A stretch of 16,736 nt of DNA from Anaerolineales bacterium (GTDB lineage: Bacteria; Chloroflexota; Anaerolineae; Promineifilales; Promineifilaceae). Below are positions 14,644 to 16,736 of the stretch, piece by piece. Positions within the stretch are counted from its first letter, which is position 1; every line of letters begins with the position of its first letter. The notes beneath the pieces are model-generated. The model did not search any database. It was given only the letters and a program-made list of their open reading frames with translations, and had not been told where the DNA came from. The DNA lies in the NCBI GenBank assembly GCA_020432595.1, contig JAGQGA010000043.1, positions 1 through 16,736 on the forward strand, in the 5' to 3' direction. The translations under genes and the position numbers were made by a program.

Positions 14644-16383
14644 ATGCAACGTAGCCCAAACAAGGCGTGCCAAACACTCCGCGCCGTTCTTTTCTTCGCT
14701 TTCCTGTTTCTGTTGACCACCGCCTGCCAGCAGCCAGCAGCCAGCACAGTTGTCGTCGCTGATGCCCTGCCGACGATCACGCCCCCGCCAACAGCCATCC
14801 TGCCAGCCGTGGTCATCCCACCGGCCACCCCCACGCCGCAGCCCGTCGCCACGGAGATGATGGTGCCAACGGTGCTGCCTACGGCAACGGCCGTTTCCAC
14901 CCCCCTACCCCTGCAAAACCCGCCCAATGATACGCTTGCTGCTCAGGCCGCTGGGCTGGAAGTCCCCTTGATGCTGCTGGACGGCCGCAACACCGGCATT
15001 TGGCAATACCCGGCCAACAGCTTTATCCACCCGCTGGCGCTGGTTTGGCTGGGCGACAAGGCGTTCCTGCTCGACACCGGCCGCGTGCTGCAGCTTGACC
15101 TTGCCAGCCCCCAACCGCCCACGGTGCTGCTGGCACCCGGTGACAGCGTGGAGGGAATGCTGGTGCAAGAGCCGCTGGATCTCACCGCCGACAGCAGTGG
15201 GCTGTATGTGCTGGACAGAGTGGGGGATGTTTATCGCACCGAATGGGGCAGCGGCGTGTGGCAGCTTGACCGCTACGACCGACCGGCACGAGACCGTTCC
15301 AGCCATTATTTGGTGGCCGTGGCGGCGGCAGAAAACGGCCGTTTTCTCCTCGAAACCAACTACAAATACGCCATGCGCTATTTAGGCGAAGAAGAATCGC
15401 TGTGGACGCTGCCGGAAAATGCCCGCAACATTGACATCACCGTTGTGGGGGATGCCGTTTACATTCTTGCCCTGCCCAACGACGGTGCCAAGCCAACGCT
15501 GACGCGCTATCGCGGCGGCAGCATAGACACGATGTTTCGGCCGTTTGTGGAGATGGCGCAGCCGCGCCAGGTGGTGGCAACGGAAACGGCCGTTTATGTG
15601 TTAGACCAGGATGGGCGGCGACTGCTCCAATTTGACCCAGCCAACGGGGCACTAATTGCTATTTGGCAGCCACCGCAGGATGATCCCGTCTCGTCATTTG
15701 CCGTGGCGGGTGACCAACTGCTGCTAGCAGGGCGCAATCGACTCTATTTTTACCAGCAGCCGGGGCGACAAACGGCCATTGCTGGCGAGCCGCTTTTGCC
15801 CGCCGTGCCGCTGCCCCATGACCCGCAATGGCTGGCTGCGCTGCCGCCGCTGCTAATGCCTATTGGCGGCAGCGACATCACTAGCCGCGATTTGCAGCTA
15901 CCGGGGGCACCGCGCCACTATCGGCTGGGGATTCACGCCGGGCTGGATTTGTATTGGGGGGCAGGAACGGCCGTTCGCGCCGCCGCCAGCGGCACCGTCA
16001 TTCGCGCTACCCACGATTACGTCCCACCCGAACCGTGGCGGTATGAGGTATGGCACAACGAAGCCCAAACCCTTGGCTACAGCTCGCCTGAGGCACTTGA
16101 TTTTTATCGAGGGCGGCAGGTATGGATTGCCCATGATGACGGGCTGGTTTCACGCTATGTCCATTTGGAAAGCATTGACCCCGCCGTGGTTGAAGGCAGC
16201 CGCGTTGAGCGCGGCCAGCGGCTGGGCACCGTTGGCAACTCCGGCTCCCCCGCCTCCCAGTTCAGCCCCACCGAAGATGCCCACCTCCACTTCGAGCTGT
16301 GGATTGGCGACTATTACCTGGGTGAATTCCTACGCCCGGTGGAAGTGCGCGAATGGTTTGCCCGGCTGTTGGTCAACCAGTAG
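14644..16383 (+). CDS. M23-family (LytM-type) metallopeptidase lipoprotein with N-terminal propeller-like domain
   Basis: 579 residues. The signal peptide with lipobox 'FLFLLTTAC' predicts lipidation at Cys28 and attachment to the outer face of a membrane. A Pro/Thr-rich linker (about 35-95, with 'TPTPQP'-type runs) follows. Residues about 110-395 contain repeated 'x-V-Y-V-L-D-x-x-G' strands ('GLYVLDRVGDVYR', 'AVYVLDQDGRRLLQFD', 'AVYILALPNDG'), consistent with an NHL/PQQ-like beta-propeller. The C-terminal M23 domain has the zinc motif 'HAGLD' (His431, Asp435) and 'HLHFEL' (His547, His549), plus 'ERGQRLGTVGNSGSP', so the catalytic ligands are all present. M23 enzymes cleave peptidoglycan cross-bridges or act as regulators; the true substrate here is inferred only. 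The gene follows a strong terminator, so it has its own promoter (candidate TAAAAT at 14632). Four AACGGCCGTT copies lie inside, the densest in the window. Confidence 0.9.
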   Translation: MQRSPNKACQTLRAVLFFAFLFLLTTACQQPAASTVVVADALPTITPPPTAILPAVVIPPATPTPQPVATEMMVPTVLPTATAVSTPLPLQNPPNDTLAAQAAGLEVPLMLLDGRNTGIWQYPANSFIHPLALVWLGDKAFLLDTGRVLQLDLASPQPPTVLLAPGDSVEGMLVQEPLDLTADSSGLYVLDRVGDVYRTEWGSGVWQLDRYDRPARDRSSHYLVAVAAAENGRFLLETNYKYAMRYLGEEESLWTLPENARNIDITVVGDAVYILALPNDGAKPTLTRYRGGSIDTMFRPFVEMAQPRQVVATETAVYVLDQDGRRLLQFDPANGALIAIWQPPQDDPVSSFAVAGDQLLLAGRNRLYFYQQPGRQTAIAGEPLLPAVPLPHDPQWLAALPPLLMPIGGSDITSRDLQLPGAPRHYRLGIHAGLDLYWGAGTAVRAAASGTVIRATHDYVPPEPWRYEVWHNEAQTLGYSSPEALDFYRGRQVWIAHDDGLVSRYVHLESIDPAVVEGSRVERGQRLGTVGNSGSPASQFSPTEDAHLHFELWIGDYYLGEFLRPVEVREWFARLLVNQ

Positions 16384-16447
16384 TATAGTAAACAGTAATC
16401 AGTAAACAGTGGGTTTACCGATTACCGATTACTGATTACCGAATACC
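16384..16447. repeat. Inverted-repeat element, CAGTAATCAG / CCGATTACTGATTACCG family (copy 2)
   Basis: It fills the gap between the M23 stop and the TatD start. CAGTAATC 16393-16400 pairs with GATTACTG 16427-16434. The segment 16416-16436 is identical to 1845-1865, about 14.6 kb away. It reaches to within one or two bases of the next ATG and leaves no room for a Shine-Dalgarno. Confidence 0.75.
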
Positions 16448-16448
16448 A

Positions 16449-16736
16449 ATGATAGACACACACTGCCATCTCGATTTTGAACGCTTTGACGACGACCGCG
16501 ACGCGGTGGTGGCGCGGGCGGTGGAAGCAGGGGTCACGCGCATCATTGTGCCGGCCGTTGACCGGGAAAATTGTGCCCCGGTGGTAGCGTTGACGCAGCA
16601 ATATGCGGGTGTTTATGCTGCCGTTGGCATTCACCCCAACTCCACAGCCGATTTTGCCCCAAGCTGGCTGGGCGTGCTGCGTGATTTGGCACGGCAGCCA
16701 AAGGTGGTTGCCATTGGCGAAATTGGGCTGGATTAT
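16449..16736 (+). CDS. TatD-family metal-dependent hydrolase / deoxyribonuclease (5' part)
   Basis: The first 96 residues are visible; the frame is open to the window edge. The TatD signature is complete so far: 'MIDTHCHLDF' with metal-binding His5 and His7, 'VGIHPN' at 59-64, and 'AIGEIGLDY' at 88-96 with metal-ligand Glu91. TatD-family proteins are TIM-barrel metal-dependent hydrolases; several members are 3'-5' exonucleases or DNases, others have unknown substrates. The ATG at 16449 follows the repeat directly and has no Shine-Dalgarno. The full-length protein would be about 255-265 residues, so roughly two thirds of the gene lies beyond the window. Confidence 0.93.
   Translation, partial: MIDTHCHLDFERFDDDRDAVVARAVEAGVTRIIVPAVDRENCAPVVALTQQYAGVYAAVGIHPNSTADFAPSWLGVLRDLARQPKVVAIGEIGLDY

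Overview
The window looks like a chromosomal segment of a moderately GC-rich, free-living bacterium. I favour Chloroflexota (Anaerolineae/Caldilineae-like), at moderate confidence. The reasons are the mosaic of Shine-Dalgarno and apparently leaderless genes, dense short inverted repeats in nearly every gap, secreted proteins with Pro/Thr linkers or an 'FLPVISKKP'-type C-terminus, and a NACHT protein of a type common in filamentous Chloroflexota and cyanobacteria. These family associations are from memory and were not searched.

Layout. 1-334: C-terminal piece of a protein with carboxypeptidase-regulatory-like repeats. 524-1810: enolase. 1980-2615: a ClpP-family serine protease. 2705-4222 (minus): membrane sensor histidine kinase. 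4223-4798: non-coding, with two MITE-like elements bounded by GTAGGGGCG termini. 4799-6997 (minus): NACHT (STAND) NTPase with a low-complexity Leu/Asp/Arg repeat region near its C-terminus. 7216-8466: GT-B glycosyltransferase. 8527-9201: CMP-sugar (NeuA-like) cytidylyltransferase. 9385-10419: HDAC-like / acetylpolyamine amidohydrolase. 10420-10986: non-coding, with hairpins. 10987-14517: large secreted Calx-beta protein, ended by an intrinsic terminator. 14644-16383: M23 peptidase lipoprotein. 16449-end: start of a TatD-family metal-dependent hydrolase.

The genes do not form one pathway. Housekeeping genes (eno, clpP, tatD) are interspersed with envelope genes (kinase, glycosyltransferase, CMP-sugar synthase, Calx-beta protein, M23 lipoprotein) and one candidate defence gene (NACHT). 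Most genes are followed by their own hairpin repeat, suggesting mainly single-gene transcription.

Two DNA-level signals run across the whole window. The first is the 10-bp palindrome AACGGCCGTT, present exactly 21 times (a random 16.7-kb sequence would hold far fewer than one), in all kinds of genes and in three gaps. It resembles the HIP1 phenomenon of cyanobacteria but has a different sequence. The second is a hairpin built of short repeated units in almost every intergenic gap, often starting at or containing the stop codon of the upstream gene. No tRNA, rRNA, CRISPR array or transposase was recognised.
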